64,000 nucleotides of DNA from JAGWBD01 sp965220615 (GTDB lineage: Bacteria > Chloroflexota > Anaerolineae > Aggregatilineales > Phototrophicaceae). Position numbers and translations under genes: made by a program. The stretch covers positions 310,001-374,000 of the forward strand of contig CBDCQL010000002.1 in NCBI GenBank assembly GCA_965220615.1, written 5' to 3'. Below the pieces are notes generated by a model. The model was not told the origin of the DNA, did not search any database, and saw nothing but the letters and a program-made list of their open reading frames with translations. This document shows positions 34,003 through 42,351 of the stretch, one piece after another; the stretch's first letter is position 1; each line of letters opens with the position of its first letter.

Positions 34003-34959
34003 TCAGGCGCTGCTGACCACGTTGCGCCAGTCGTCGCGCAGCAGGCCGTCGCGCAGCAGTTCGGCGGCCTCGATGGCGACGCGCACCTGGGCGCCGTCCG
34101 TGCTGGCCGCCAGATGCGGTGTGTGAACGACGTTGGGCAGGTTGAGCAATGGATAGTCCGCTGGCGGCGGCTCTTCCGGATAGACGTCCACGGCCGCTCC
34201 GGCGACGTGACCGCTCTGCAGGGCAGCGGCGAGCGCTGCTTCATCGATGAGGGCGCCACGGGCGGCATTAATGATACGGATGCCCGGCTTCATTTGTTCA
34301 AGAGTGGTGGCGTTGATCATGTGCCGCGTTTCCGGCGTCACCAGCGCGTGCAGGGTCAGAAAGTCCGCCCGGGCGAAAAGCTGCTCCAGAATGTCCTGCT
34401 TTTCGATGCCCGCGGCATGCGCGCTGTGCGCGTCTACGTAGGGGTCGTAACCGATGCAGATCATGTCAAAGGCGGTGGCGCGCGCGGCAACGTCGCGCCC
34501 GATGCGACCCATGCCGATGATGCCCAGGGTCAGGCCCTGCAATTCCACGCCGCCGAAGGCCTTGCGGTTCCAGTTGCCGGCGGCCAGCGAGGCATGCCCC
34601 TGGGGGATGTGACGTGCCAGCGCAAGCATCAGGGCGAGGGTGTATTCCGCGGTGGAGATGGTGTTGCCGCCAGGCGTGTTGACCACCACGACGCCGCGGG
34701 CCTGCGCCGCCTCCAGGTCGACGTTGTCCACGCCGACGCCGGCCCGGGCGATGGCCCGCAGTTGTGGCGCGGCGGCCAGCAACTCCGCATCGACGGTCGT
34801 GGCGCTGCGGATGATGAGCGCGTGCGCGCTGCCAATTTTCGCCAGTACCCTGTCGCGCGGCATGTTGCCGGGCGCTGTCACCCGGAAGTTGGGGATGGCC
34901 GTCAGGAGGTCTACGGCGCGTCGGTTGACGTTGTCCGGGATCAGAATGTGCCAGATCAT
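34003..34959 (-). CDS. serA: D-3-phosphoglycerate dehydrogenase-like 2-hydroxyacid dehydrogenase
   Basis: A 318-aa enzyme, probably oxidising 3-phosphoglycerate to 3-phosphohydroxypyruvate, the first step to serine. IARAGVGVDNVDLEAAQARGV and NTPGGNTISTAEYTLALML are typical of SerA. The NAD motif is GIIGMGRIGRDVAA, and NAARGALIDEAALAAAL and the HTPHLAAST catalytic His region follow. It lacks the C-terminal ACT or ASB domains, so it is the short form. Its ATG overlaps the stop of the upstream aminotransferase by four bases, and that partner fits the next step in the pathway. Confidence 0.9.
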   Translation of the reverse strand: MIWHILIPDNVNRRAVDLLTAIPNFRVTAPGNMPRDRVLAKIGSAHALIIRSATTVDAELLAAAPQLRAIARAGVGVDNVDLEAAQARGVVVVNTPGGNTISTAEYTLALMLALARHIPQGHASLAAGNWNRKAFGGVELQGLTLGIIGMGRIGRDVAARATAFDMICIGYDPYVDAHSAHAAGIEKQDILEQLFARADFLTLHALVTPETRHMINATTLEQMKPGIRIINAARGALIDEAALAAALQSGHVAGAAVDVYPEEPPPADYPLLNLPNVVHTPHLAASTDGAQVRVAIEAAELLRDGLLRDDWRNVVSSA

Positions 34960-36047
34960 GCCTGCGTCTCCAGAAAGGTCGCAAGACCGGCCAGAATCTC
35001 GTTCAGTTCCTCCGACTGCATGTCGCCCATGTGGGCAATGCGGAAGGTCTGGCCGCGGATCTTGCCGTAGCCCTTGTCCATGGCGAAGCCGCGGCCGGCC
35101 ATGAAGGCCGCCATCGCATCGACGTCGATGCCACGCGTGTTGTCTACTGCCGTGACCGTCGGCGAGCGGTGACCGGCCTGCGCGTAGAGGCCGAAGCCAT
35201 GCGCCAGCAACCACTCGTGTGTGCGATCCCGCAGACGACCATGACGTGCCCAACGCGCCTCCATCCCCTCGGCAAGAATGTCATCCAGCTGGCGGTCGGC
35301 GGCGAACATCAGGGCGACGGGCGGGGTGGTCGGCGTGTTGTTCTTCAGGAGGCTCTTTTCCAGCTCCAGAAAGTCGAAGTAGTAGCCTCGATGCTCAATG
35401 TCCGCGGCGCGTTGCAGTACGCGGTCGCTGACGCTGCCGAAGGCTATGCCCGGCGGCAGGGCAAGGGCCTTTTGCGAGGATGTGAGGGCCACGTCTATGC
35501 TCCAGTCGTCCACGCGTAGTTCCGCGCCGGCCAGGCCGCTGACCGTATCGACCAGCAGCAGGGTCTCCTCATGCTCACGCAGCACGTCGGCGATGTCCCG
35601 CAGGGGGTTGGTAACGCCGGTGCTGGTCTCGTTGTGCACGACGCAGACGGCGTCGTAGCGCTCGCGCTGCAAGGCGTCGCGGACCATCTGCGCGTCATGG
35701 GCCTGGCCCCAGTCCACGGCGATGACCTCGGTACGCAGGCCATTGGCGCGACTCACCTGGGCCCAGCGTTCGCTGAAAGCGCCGCCGGTCAGGTGGAGGA
35801 CCTTGCGGTCAGGACGGACGCTGTTGCGCAGCGCGCCTTCCCACAGGCCGCTGCCGGAAGAGCCGCTCACGTAGACGCGGGAGTCTGTAAGAAAGACCTG
35901 GCGCAGCTTGCCCTGCAGACGGGCGAAAAGCTCCTCGAAGGCGGCAGTGCGGTGGCCGATCATCCAGGCAGTCTGCGCCTGCAAAATCTCCGGCCGCACC
36001 TCCACCGGGCCCGGCAGGACCAGACGCTGGTGAGCGCTTTGGGGCAT
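34956..36047 (-). CDS. Class V aminotransferase, probable phosphoserine or serine-type transaminase
   Basis: A 363-aa fold-type I PLP enzyme. The start MPQSAHQRLVLPGPVEVRPE and GHRTAAFEELFARLQGKL match the SerC/SPT group. The PLP lysine is in LTSSQKALALPPGIAFGSV, preceded by VDTVSGLAGAELRVDDWSID. It is coupled to a serA-like gene, so it most likely converts 3-phosphohydroxypyruvate to phosphoserine in a non-standard, alanine-glyoxylate-transaminase-like SerC. ATG 36047 follows GGAGAAG. The divergent tRNA-Val lies just upstream. Confidence 0.88.
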   Translation of the reverse strand: MPQSAHQRLVLPGPVEVRPEILQAQTAWMIGHRTAAFEELFARLQGKLRQVFLTDSRVYVSGSSGSGLWEGALRNSVRPDRKVLHLTGGAFSERWAQVSRANGLRTEVIAVDWGQAHDAQMVRDALQRERYDAVCVVHNETSTGVTNPLRDIADVLREHEETLLLVDTVSGLAGAELRVDDWSIDVALTSSQKALALPPGIAFGSVSDRVLQRAADIEHRGYYFDFLELEKSLLKNNTPTTPPVALMFAADRQLDDILAEGMEARWARHGRLRDRTHEWLLAHGFGLYAQAGHRSPTVTAVDNTRGIDVDAMAAFMAGRGFAMDKGYGKIRGQTFRIAHMGDMQSEELNEILAGLATFLETQA

Positions 36048-36125
36048 GAATTCTTCTCCCTGAAGTAAGGCGTTCACATGGCGGCGCCATGATAGCACAG
36101 GTACATGACCCGGCGCGCTACCGAC

Positions 36126-36153
36126 TTGCAACGGCAGGCGCTGCGGGTATACT
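36126..36153 (+). promoter_or_regulatory. tRNA-Val promoter
   Basis: TTGCAA (36126-36131), 16-base spacer, TATACT (36148-36153). The tRNA begins 10 bases after the -10. Confidence 0.7.
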
Positions 36154-36162
36154 GGCGGGCAA

Positions 36163-36235
36163 GGGCAATTAGCTCAACTGGCAGAGCGTTCCTTTGACGT
36201 GGGAGAGGTTGCAGGTTCGAGTCCTGCATTGCCCA
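36163..36235 (+). tRNA. tRNA-Val (anticodon GAC)
   Basis: A 73-base cloverleaf. Acceptor GGGCAAT / ATTGCCC, D stem GCTC / GAGC, anticodon stem TTCCT / GGGAG (two wobble pairs) around loop TTGACGT, T stem GCAGG / CCTGC with TTCGAGT loop, and A at the discriminator. CCA is not encoded. Its own promoter and terminator flank it. Confidence 0.95.
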
Positions 36236-36240
36236 AATGC

Positions 36241-36268
36241 GGGCCGGCCAAGAGCCGGTCCTTCTCTT
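36241..36268 (+). terminator. Rho-independent terminator after tRNA-Val
   Basis: Stem GGGCCGGC / GCCGGTCC (8 pairs, one G-T) with loop CAAGA, followed by TTCTCTT. It also lies at the 3' end of the convergent glycosyltransferase gene. Confidence 0.75.
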
Positions 36269-36269
36269 G

Positions 36270-38303
36270 TCAGGCTGTTTCTTCCAGCAACGAAAGTTGA
36301 GCCGGCGTGCAGTCAACGGCGGCATCCGGCGTCATCAGTTCCGGTGACAGATACAGAATTGTGACTCCCTCGCCGAGGTCATGGCCGGGGAAGCAACGTG
36401 CCGGTCGAAAATCGTGTTCGAGCAGCCAGTCCGCAAGCAGATGGCAACCCTTGTCCCGCCCGGGAGTGAAAATGACCGCCTGCGGTTGATCCAGTGGCCA
36501 GTATTTGGGATCGTCGAGCGTGAATCTGCACGAAGCGCCATAATTGAGCCGCCACAACATTCCCAGGTAGATGTCTCTTGTGCCTGCGACGACGATGTCT
36601 TCCCGGGGTAGCATCCGGTCGATTTCCTGACCGATGTCACCGAGAGTCCTGGCACGTTCGTAGTCGTCCCTGTAAACCCCTGCCGTCTCAACAAGCTGAA
36701 TTGTGCAGAGCAAGACAAGGGCCAGCGCCAGATACAGTGTCCCCACAGACATTTGTAGCCTGTCGCGGCATTCAGGCTTCGCCGGCAGCGGGAACAGTCT
36801 CGCAAGACCCTCTCCCGTCCACAGACACAGGAAGGGCAACCAGAATACAACGTAATATTTGGAAGCGTGTGCCAAAGTCAGGAAAATCGTTATTCCCGCC
36901 CCAACTGCAACAATCAGTGAAATTCTCTCTGTTTTTCCGCCCGATCGAAGTATTATGAACAGACCCAACAGGGAAGTGACGAAAACATAGGGATTCTTGT
37001 AAAGAAAGAGCTGCAGGGATTTGAGCAGATTCCCGATTGTTGGCCCTGTTCCGTATGAACTTTCTCCGTAGCCCCGCTCGGTTTCCAGGGTTGCCTGAAT
37101 CACTTCAGGCACACTGGTTGGGTCAAGGCCTGGAAGAATGACATGATAAGAGAACAGGAGCAGGGAGCAGACCAGGAGACCGGCAAGGAATCCGGTGACA
37201 AGCTTTTTTTCCTGCCCGCGTGCTCGTCCTGTCAACATGCGCAAGACAATTGGCACATGCAACACAGCAAACATGAGAGCGAATGTAGCGCCATAGACAT
37301 GTCCGGCGATGGCTGACAGGGCCAAGAGACCACAAAGAAAGCTGGCCCAAAAGATCCTGGAGGCCCTGGGGATTCGTGCCGAGACAAAGCAGTAAAACGC
37401 GATGGCGGTCGCCGTTGCCACCCAAACGTCGCCGCGGGTTGTAACGAAGTGCATTGGAATTACAATGCCGCAGGCGGCAGCGATCAACGCCGGAACGTGC
37501 CCGTAGAGCCTGCGAGCGGTCAAAAAGACAAAAGGCACGGCAATCCAGGCGACCAAATGGTTCAGGAAACGCAATTGCTGAATGCCTGCGCCGATGAGGC
37601 TCATCCACGCACCGGCAAATGGCCAGTAACTCTGGAAGCGAAACCAGGTCATCGCATTTCGCTCGGGAAGCAACTGGATAAAACGGTCCGGCAAGGCAAA
37701 CTGTCGCAGGGAATTGCCAATTTGATTTATCTCGTCAACAAGGTCGAAGGATGGAACCTGGCTGGTATAGAGTGCCGAAAAAATCAGCTGGCCAACCATC
37801 AGAAACAGCAAGAGCAGGGGAGTGTAAGGAGAGAGGGAGACCTTCAATTCTGTGGCGCCGGAATACCACATGACAACCGTCACCATGGCGACGACAGAGA
37901 CAAGTATCATGCCGGCCAGTAACGAAAATACAGGATCGGGCCCCGGAAAAATGACATTGCGCAGCAGCATCCAAAGCGCCGGCAACAACAGCAGCCCGGC
38001 GACCAGCAAGTTCCAGGCTTTCCGTCGCGATCCCGTCCTCCCGGCCCGGCGCAGAAGAAGTGATTTCAGGGCGGGGATACCTGCCAGTGCCAGGGCGATG
38101 GTTGTCATGCCCTGAAAAGCCAGCAAACTGGCGTAGCGTGGGGACCATCGACCGAAAACCGTCGGGTCAGTGCTGGTGTGCCTTGCCAGCAGGAGCAAAA
38201 TTATGAAGCTGACAGCGGCGAGAAGGGGGAAGACGTTTATTTGTGGTGCAGGAATTGAACCGGCATTGGCGCGCCCGATCAATCCCTTGAGCCACCCCCT
38301 CAT
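36270..38303 (-). CDS. ArnT/PMT-like membrane glycosyltransferase (copy 1 of 4)
   Basis: A 677-aa polytopic protein with about a dozen membrane helices and a C-terminal periplasmic-type domain. The DLVDEINQIG near residue 200 follows the acidic-motif pattern of lipid-linked-sugar-dependent transferases of the PMT/ArnT type. Further on, YYVVFWLPFLCLWTGEGLARL ends the membrane part. It is the most downstream of four tandem paralogues, all overlapping by four bases. It is nearly identical to copy 2 over its N-terminal part. The region has a lower GC content than its surroundings. Acceptor and sugar are unknown. Confidence 0.82.
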   Translation of the reverse strand: MRGWLKGLIGRANAGSIPAPQINVFPLLAAVSFIILLLLARHTSTDPTVFGRWSPRYASLLAFQGMTTIALALAGIPALKSLLLRRAGRTGSRRKAWNLLVAGLLLLPALWMLLRNVIFPGPDPVFSLLAGMILVSVVAMVTVVMWYSGATELKVSLSPYTPLLLLFLMVGQLIFSALYTSQVPSFDLVDEINQIGNSLRQFALPDRFIQLLPERNAMTWFRFQSYWPFAGAWMSLIGAGIQQLRFLNHLVAWIAVPFVFLTARRLYGHVPALIAAACGIVIPMHFVTTRGDVWVATATAIAFYCFVSARIPRASRIFWASFLCGLLALSAIAGHVYGATFALMFAVLHVPIVLRMLTGRARGQEKKLVTGFLAGLLVCSLLLFSYHVILPGLDPTSVPEVIQATLETERGYGESSYGTGPTIGNLLKSLQLFLYKNPYVFVTSLLGLFIILRSGGKTERISLIVAVGAGITIFLTLAHASKYYVVFWLPFLCLWTGEGLARLFPLPAKPECRDRLQMSVGTLYLALALVLLCTIQLVETAGVYRDDYERARTLGDIGQEIDRMLPREDIVVAGTRDIYLGMLWRLNYGASCRFTLDDPKYWPLDQPQAVIFTPGRDKGCHLLADWLLEHDFRPARCFPGHDLGEGVTILYLSPELMTPDAAVDCTPAQLSLLEETA

Positions 38304-40330
38304 GTGACTTCCAGCCAGGCAAGGTGTTCGGGCGAGCAGTCGATGGCGTCCTCCGGCGGCATCAACTCTGGCGACAGGTAAAGAATTGTGACTCCCTCGC
38401 CAAGGTCATGGCCGGTGAAACAACCTGCCGGTCGGAAGTTGTGTTCGAGCAGCCAGTCTGCAAGGTGGTTGCATCCCCGGTCCCAGCCCGGTGTGGAAAT
38501 GACGGCCTGTGGCTGGTCCAGGGGCCAGTACTTTGGATCGTCAAGTGTGAAGCCGCAACTGACGCCATAATTGAGTCGCCACCACATGCCCGGATAAATG
38601 GCCTGCGTGCCGGCAATGGCGATGTCTTCCCGGGGCAACATCCGGTCGATTTCCTGTCCGGTTTCACTCAATTGCCATGTGCGGTCGTAGTCGTCCCGGT
38701 AAACCCCTGCAGTCTCAACAAGTTGAATCGTGCAGAGCAAGACAAGGGCCATTAGCAGATACAAGGTCCCAAGGGACATTCGCCTGCTGTCGCGGAGTTC
38801 AGGCCTTGCAGAAAGCGGGATCAGCCTTGCAAGACCTGCTCCCGTCCACATGCACAGGAAGGGAAACCAGAAAACAACGTAATATTTGGAAGCGTGTGCC
38901 AGGATCAGGAGAATCATTATTCCCGCTCCCAATGCGACAATCAGCGTTGTTTTCTGTAGTGTTCTACCCGATTGAAGCACAAGAAACATACCCGGCAGGG
39001 TAGCGACAAAAATATAGGGATTTTTGTAAAGAAAGAATTGAAGGGATTTAATCAGGTTTTCGATTGTTGGTCCTGTTCCGTAAGAACTTTCACCATAGCC
39101 CGCCTCGATATCCACGGTTGTCCGAGTCACTTCAGGCAACGTGGCTGGAATGATTCCGGGAAGAACGACGTGATATACGAACCAGACCAATGAGTAGACC
39201 AGGAGGCCGGCAAGGAAACCGGTTACTATTTTTCTTTCCTGCCTGCGGGATCTTCCGGTCAACATGCGCAGGAACATGGGCAGGTGCAACAGGCAAAACA
39301 TGAGAGCGAAAGTGGCGCCATAGATATGTCCATCAATGGCTGACAAGGCCAGCAAGCCACAAAAGAAGCTGGTCCGAAAAACCCTGGAAGCTCCCGGGTC
39401 TCGCGTCAGGACATAGCAATAAAATGCGATGGCGGTCGCCGTGGCCACCCAAATGTCGCTGCGGGTCGTAACGAGGTGCATTGGAAATACAATGCCGCAG
39501 ACGGCGGCAATCAATGCCGGAACATGCCCGAACAACCTGCGCGCAGTCAGAAAGAGAAAGGGCACAGCAAGCCAGGCGACCAAAAGGTTCAGGAAACGCA
39601 ATTGCTGGATGCCGGCGCCGAAATGGCTCATCCACGCACCGGCAAAAAACCAGTATCCCTTGAAGTAAATCGAGGTCGCCGCATTCAGTTCAGGAAGCAA
39701 ATGTATGAACCGGTCCGGCAAGGCAAACTGTCTCAGTGAATTGCCAATAATTTGTATCTCGTCAACAAGGTCGAAAGGTGGAACCTGGCCGGAAAAAAGT
39801 GCTGTCAGAAACAACTGGCCGGCGATCAGCAATAGCAGAAGCAGGGGTGTGTAGGGAGAGAGGGAGACAGTCAATGCAGTGGCGCCGGAATACCACATGA
39901 CGGCCGTCACCATGGCGACGGCCGCAACAAGTATCAGGCTGGCAAACAGCGCCAGTACAGGATCCGGTGCCGGAAAAAGGACCTTGCGCATTAGCAGCCA
40001 CAATGCCGGCAGGAGCGCCAACCCGGCAATCAGCAAGTTCCAGGCTTTTCGCCGCGATCCCGTCCTCTCGGCCCGGCGCAGAAGAAGTGATTTCAGGGCA
40101 GGGATACTTGCCAGTGCCAGGGCGATGGTTATCATGCCCTGAAAAGCCAGCAAACTGGCGTAGCGTGGGGACCATCGACCGAAGACCGTCGGGTCAGTGC
40201 TGGTGTGCCTTGCCAGCAGGAGCAAAATTATGAAGCTGACAGCGGCGAGAAGGGGGAAGATGTTATTTTGCGATACAGGGATTGAACCGGTATTGGCGCG
40301 CCCGATCAATCGCTTGAGCCACGTCCTCAT
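38300..40330 (-). CDS. ArnT/PMT-like membrane glycosyltransferase (copy 2 of 4)
   Basis: A 676-aa paralogue of copy 1. ATG 40330 was chosen because the protein then aligns with copy 1 (MRTWLKRLIGRANTGS versus MRGWLKGLIGRANAGS) and gives the ATGA overlap seen at the other junctions. The acidic motif reads DLVDEIQIIG. N-terminal 100 residues are almost the same as in copy 1, and the last 55 or so residues (VISTPGWDRGCNHLADWLLE onward) are almost the same as in copy 3, so the gene is a mosaic. Function as for copy 1, possibly with a different sugar. Confidence 0.82.
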   Translation of the reverse strand: MRTWLKRLIGRANTGSIPVSQNNIFPLLAAVSFIILLLLARHTSTDPTVFGRWSPRYASLLAFQGMITIALALASIPALKSLLLRRAERTGSRRKAWNLLIAGLALLPALWLLMRKVLFPAPDPVLALFASLILVAAVAMVTAVMWYSGATALTVSLSPYTPLLLLLLIAGQLFLTALFSGQVPPFDLVDEIQIIGNSLRQFALPDRFIHLLPELNAATSIYFKGYWFFAGAWMSHFGAGIQQLRFLNLLVAWLAVPFLFLTARRLFGHVPALIAAVCGIVFPMHLVTTRSDIWVATATAIAFYCYVLTRDPGASRVFRTSFFCGLLALSAIDGHIYGATFALMFCLLHLPMFLRMLTGRSRRQERKIVTGFLAGLLVYSLVWFVYHVVLPGIIPATLPEVTRTTVDIEAGYGESSYGTGPTIENLIKSLQFFLYKNPYIFVATLPGMFLVLQSGRTLQKTTLIVALGAGIMILLILAHASKYYVVFWFPFLCMWTGAGLARLIPLSARPELRDSRRMSLGTLYLLMALVLLCTIQLVETAGVYRDDYDRTWQLSETGQEIDRMLPREDIAIAGTQAIYPGMWWRLNYGVSCGFTLDDPKYWPLDQPQAVISTPGWDRGCNHLADWLLEHNFRPAGCFTGHDLGEGVTILYLSPELMPPEDAIDCSPEHLAWLEVT
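40188..40260. repeat. Exact 73-base repeat shared with 38161-38233
   Basis: Identical 73-base stretch near the 5' ends of copies 2 (here) and 1, inside a longer near-identical region. It shows the two genes arose by a recent tandem duplication. Confidence 0.85.
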
Positions 40331-42351
40331 GAGGCTTCCAGCCATGCGAGATGTTCGGCCGGGCAGTCGATGGCGTCCTCCGGCGGCATCAACTCTGGCG
40401 ACAGGTAAAGAATTGTGACTCCCTCGCCAAGGTCATGGCCGGTGAAGCAACCTGCCGGACGGAAGTTGTGTTCGAGCAGCCAGTCTGCAAGGTGGTTGCA
40501 TCCCCGGTCCCAGCCCGGTGTGGAAATGACAGCCAGCGGGGGGTCCAGGGGCCACAACGCGGGATTACTGTGCGTGAAACCGCAGGAACCGCCAAAGTTG
40601 AGCCGCCAGGGCATGCCGAGATACGTTTCGGTTGTTCCCGCGACGACGATATCTTCCGCAGGGAGCAATTTGTCGATTGCCTGACCGGTCCTGGTGACAC
40701 TCTGCAGGCGATCATGGGCGAGATGCTGCAGTCCGGCAATGTCATCCAGGTGGAAAGTGACCAGCAACACGAGAGCCGCCAGGACATAAACCATGCCGAA
40801 CGTAACCTGGACCTTTGTGCGGGAATTGGAATTCTGTGCAGTCTGATCAGGTCCGGCCAGTCCGGTTCCCAACCAAAGGCACATGAAGGGGAGCCAAAAG
40901 ACCAGGTAATGCGGCGTAAAGTGAGCGAGGAAGATGAGGATGAGCAGGCCGGCTCCGCCGGCGACCGTTAGCGACAGCCTTGCGGTAACCCTGCTGTACC
41001 TGATAGTGAGCAGCAAGGCCGCCAGGCAAAGCAATGTCGAATATGGATTGTAAAAAAGACTGCTCTGCAAGTATCTCAAAAGATTCGAGAAGTTGAATCC
41101 TGCACCGCTTCTTGCAGCCCCCAGGCTTGCTTCGTAATTCAGGGTTGCCTGCACCAGGCCAGGAACTGAAGATGGATCGATGTCCGGCAGGACGATGTGA
41201 TAGCAGGCCCACAACGCCAGGTAACTGAAGCATCCTGCCACAAAGGCGACTGCCATCCTTTCGTCATGCCTTGTGGAGACCCGGCGTAAAGCGCGAACAA
41301 GCGGTTCCAGATAAAGAAGGCAGTATATAAAAGAGAATGCAAGGCCATAGGGATGCCCGTCGATGGCCGACAAGGCGAAGAGCCCGCAGGCGAAATTGAG
41401 GAAGCGCACCCGGCTCGCGCCTGGGTCTCTCCCGTATACATGACAACAGAAGGCAATTGAACAGACGGTTGCCACCCAGACATCGGCTCTGGCTATCACG
41501 AAATGCAGCGGGAGCACAATCCCGCAAACGGCGGTGAGGAACGCCGCTCTCCGCCCGGTCAATTTCAGCGCCGCCAGAGACATGAATGCGATTCCGACCC
41601 ATGCCGTAACGAGATTTAACAGGCGCGCCTGCAAGAGGCCGGCGCCGGTCAATTTCATCCATGCGCCGGCGAGTACCCAGTAGCCCTTAAAGTCAAACCA
41701 GGTGTCTGCATTTCTGTCCGCCTGAACCTGAATGAATCTGTTTGGAAACTCGAATTGTCTTTGAGAGTTACCGACAAAAAAGGTCTCGTCAAAGACGTCA
41801 AATGCCGGGACTTTCCCCAGATAAGTTGCGGTCAACAGCAACTGACAGAGCATTAGCACCAACAAAACTAGGGGAACAGAAGCTGTGGCGGTCAGTGCAG
41901 TTATGCCCTGGCGCCACAGGTACAGCAGAATCAGGGTGAAAACTGCGGCGAGCACCATTCCTGTAAATATGACGACTACAGAATCCCTGTCGGGAAAAAG
42001 AGCATTGCGAATCAGAACATGCAGAAACAGGAGGGCAGCCAACCCCGCACCAACCAATGCCCAGGCGCGTCTACGTGAGGCTGACCAGGCCGCCCGACGC
42101 AGTATGCGCGATCGCCAGGCAGGCACGCTCAAAACTGCCAGCGCAAGGGTCAACACTGCCTGAACTGCCAGCAACCTGGAAAAACCGGTAGACCAGCGAC
42201 CAAGTACCGCAGGATTGGTACTGGTGTGTCTGGCGAGCAGAAACAACGCAATCAGGCTTGTCAGGGCAAGAAGGGGCAGGAAGTACGAAGGGGAAACAAC
42301 GAGGAGAACAAGGTCGCGTCGCTGGAAATGTCCTGTCAGCTTCGACTTCAT
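40327..42351 (-). CDS. ArnT/PMT-like membrane glycosyltransferase (copy 3 of 4)
   Basis: A 674-aa paralogue starting MKSKLTGHFQRRDLVLLVVS. The acidic motif is DVFDETFFVGN. Membrane topology matches the others. Most of the protein is clearly diverged from copies 1 and 2, but its 3' end shares a block of about 167 bases with copy 2, differing at only two positions, with an abrupt loss of similarity beyond. This is the expected trace of gene conversion. Start at ATG 42351 overlaps copy 4 by four bases. Confidence 0.82.
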   Translation of the reverse strand: MKSKLTGHFQRRDLVLLVVSPSYFLPLLALTSLIALFLLARHTSTNPAVLGRWSTGFSRLLAVQAVLTLALAVLSVPAWRSRILRRAAWSASRRRAWALVGAGLAALLFLHVLIRNALFPDRDSVVVIFTGMVLAAVFTLILLYLWRQGITALTATASVPLVLLVLMLCQLLLTATYLGKVPAFDVFDETFFVGNSQRQFEFPNRFIQVQADRNADTWFDFKGYWVLAGAWMKLTGAGLLQARLLNLVTAWVGIAFMSLAALKLTGRRAAFLTAVCGIVLPLHFVIARADVWVATVCSIAFCCHVYGRDPGASRVRFLNFACGLFALSAIDGHPYGLAFSFIYCLLYLEPLVRALRRVSTRHDERMAVAFVAGCFSYLALWACYHIVLPDIDPSSVPGLVQATLNYEASLGAARSGAGFNFSNLLRYLQSSLFYNPYSTLLCLAALLLTIRYSRVTARLSLTVAGGAGLLILIFLAHFTPHYLVFWLPFMCLWLGTGLAGPDQTAQNSNSRTKVQVTFGMVYVLAALVLLVTFHLDDIAGLQHLAHDRLQSVTRTGQAIDKLLPAEDIVVAGTTETYLGMPWRLNFGGSCGFTHSNPALWPLDPPLAVISTPGWDRGCNHLADWLLEHNFRPAGCFTGHDLGEGVTILYLSPELMPPEDAIDCPAEHLAWLEAS
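40364..40530. repeat. Near-identical block shared with 38337-38503
   Basis: About 167 bases with two mismatches between the 3' ends of copy 3 (here) and copy 2, at an offset of 2027 bases. Sequence diverges sharply just past 40530 / 38503. Confidence 0.85.
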
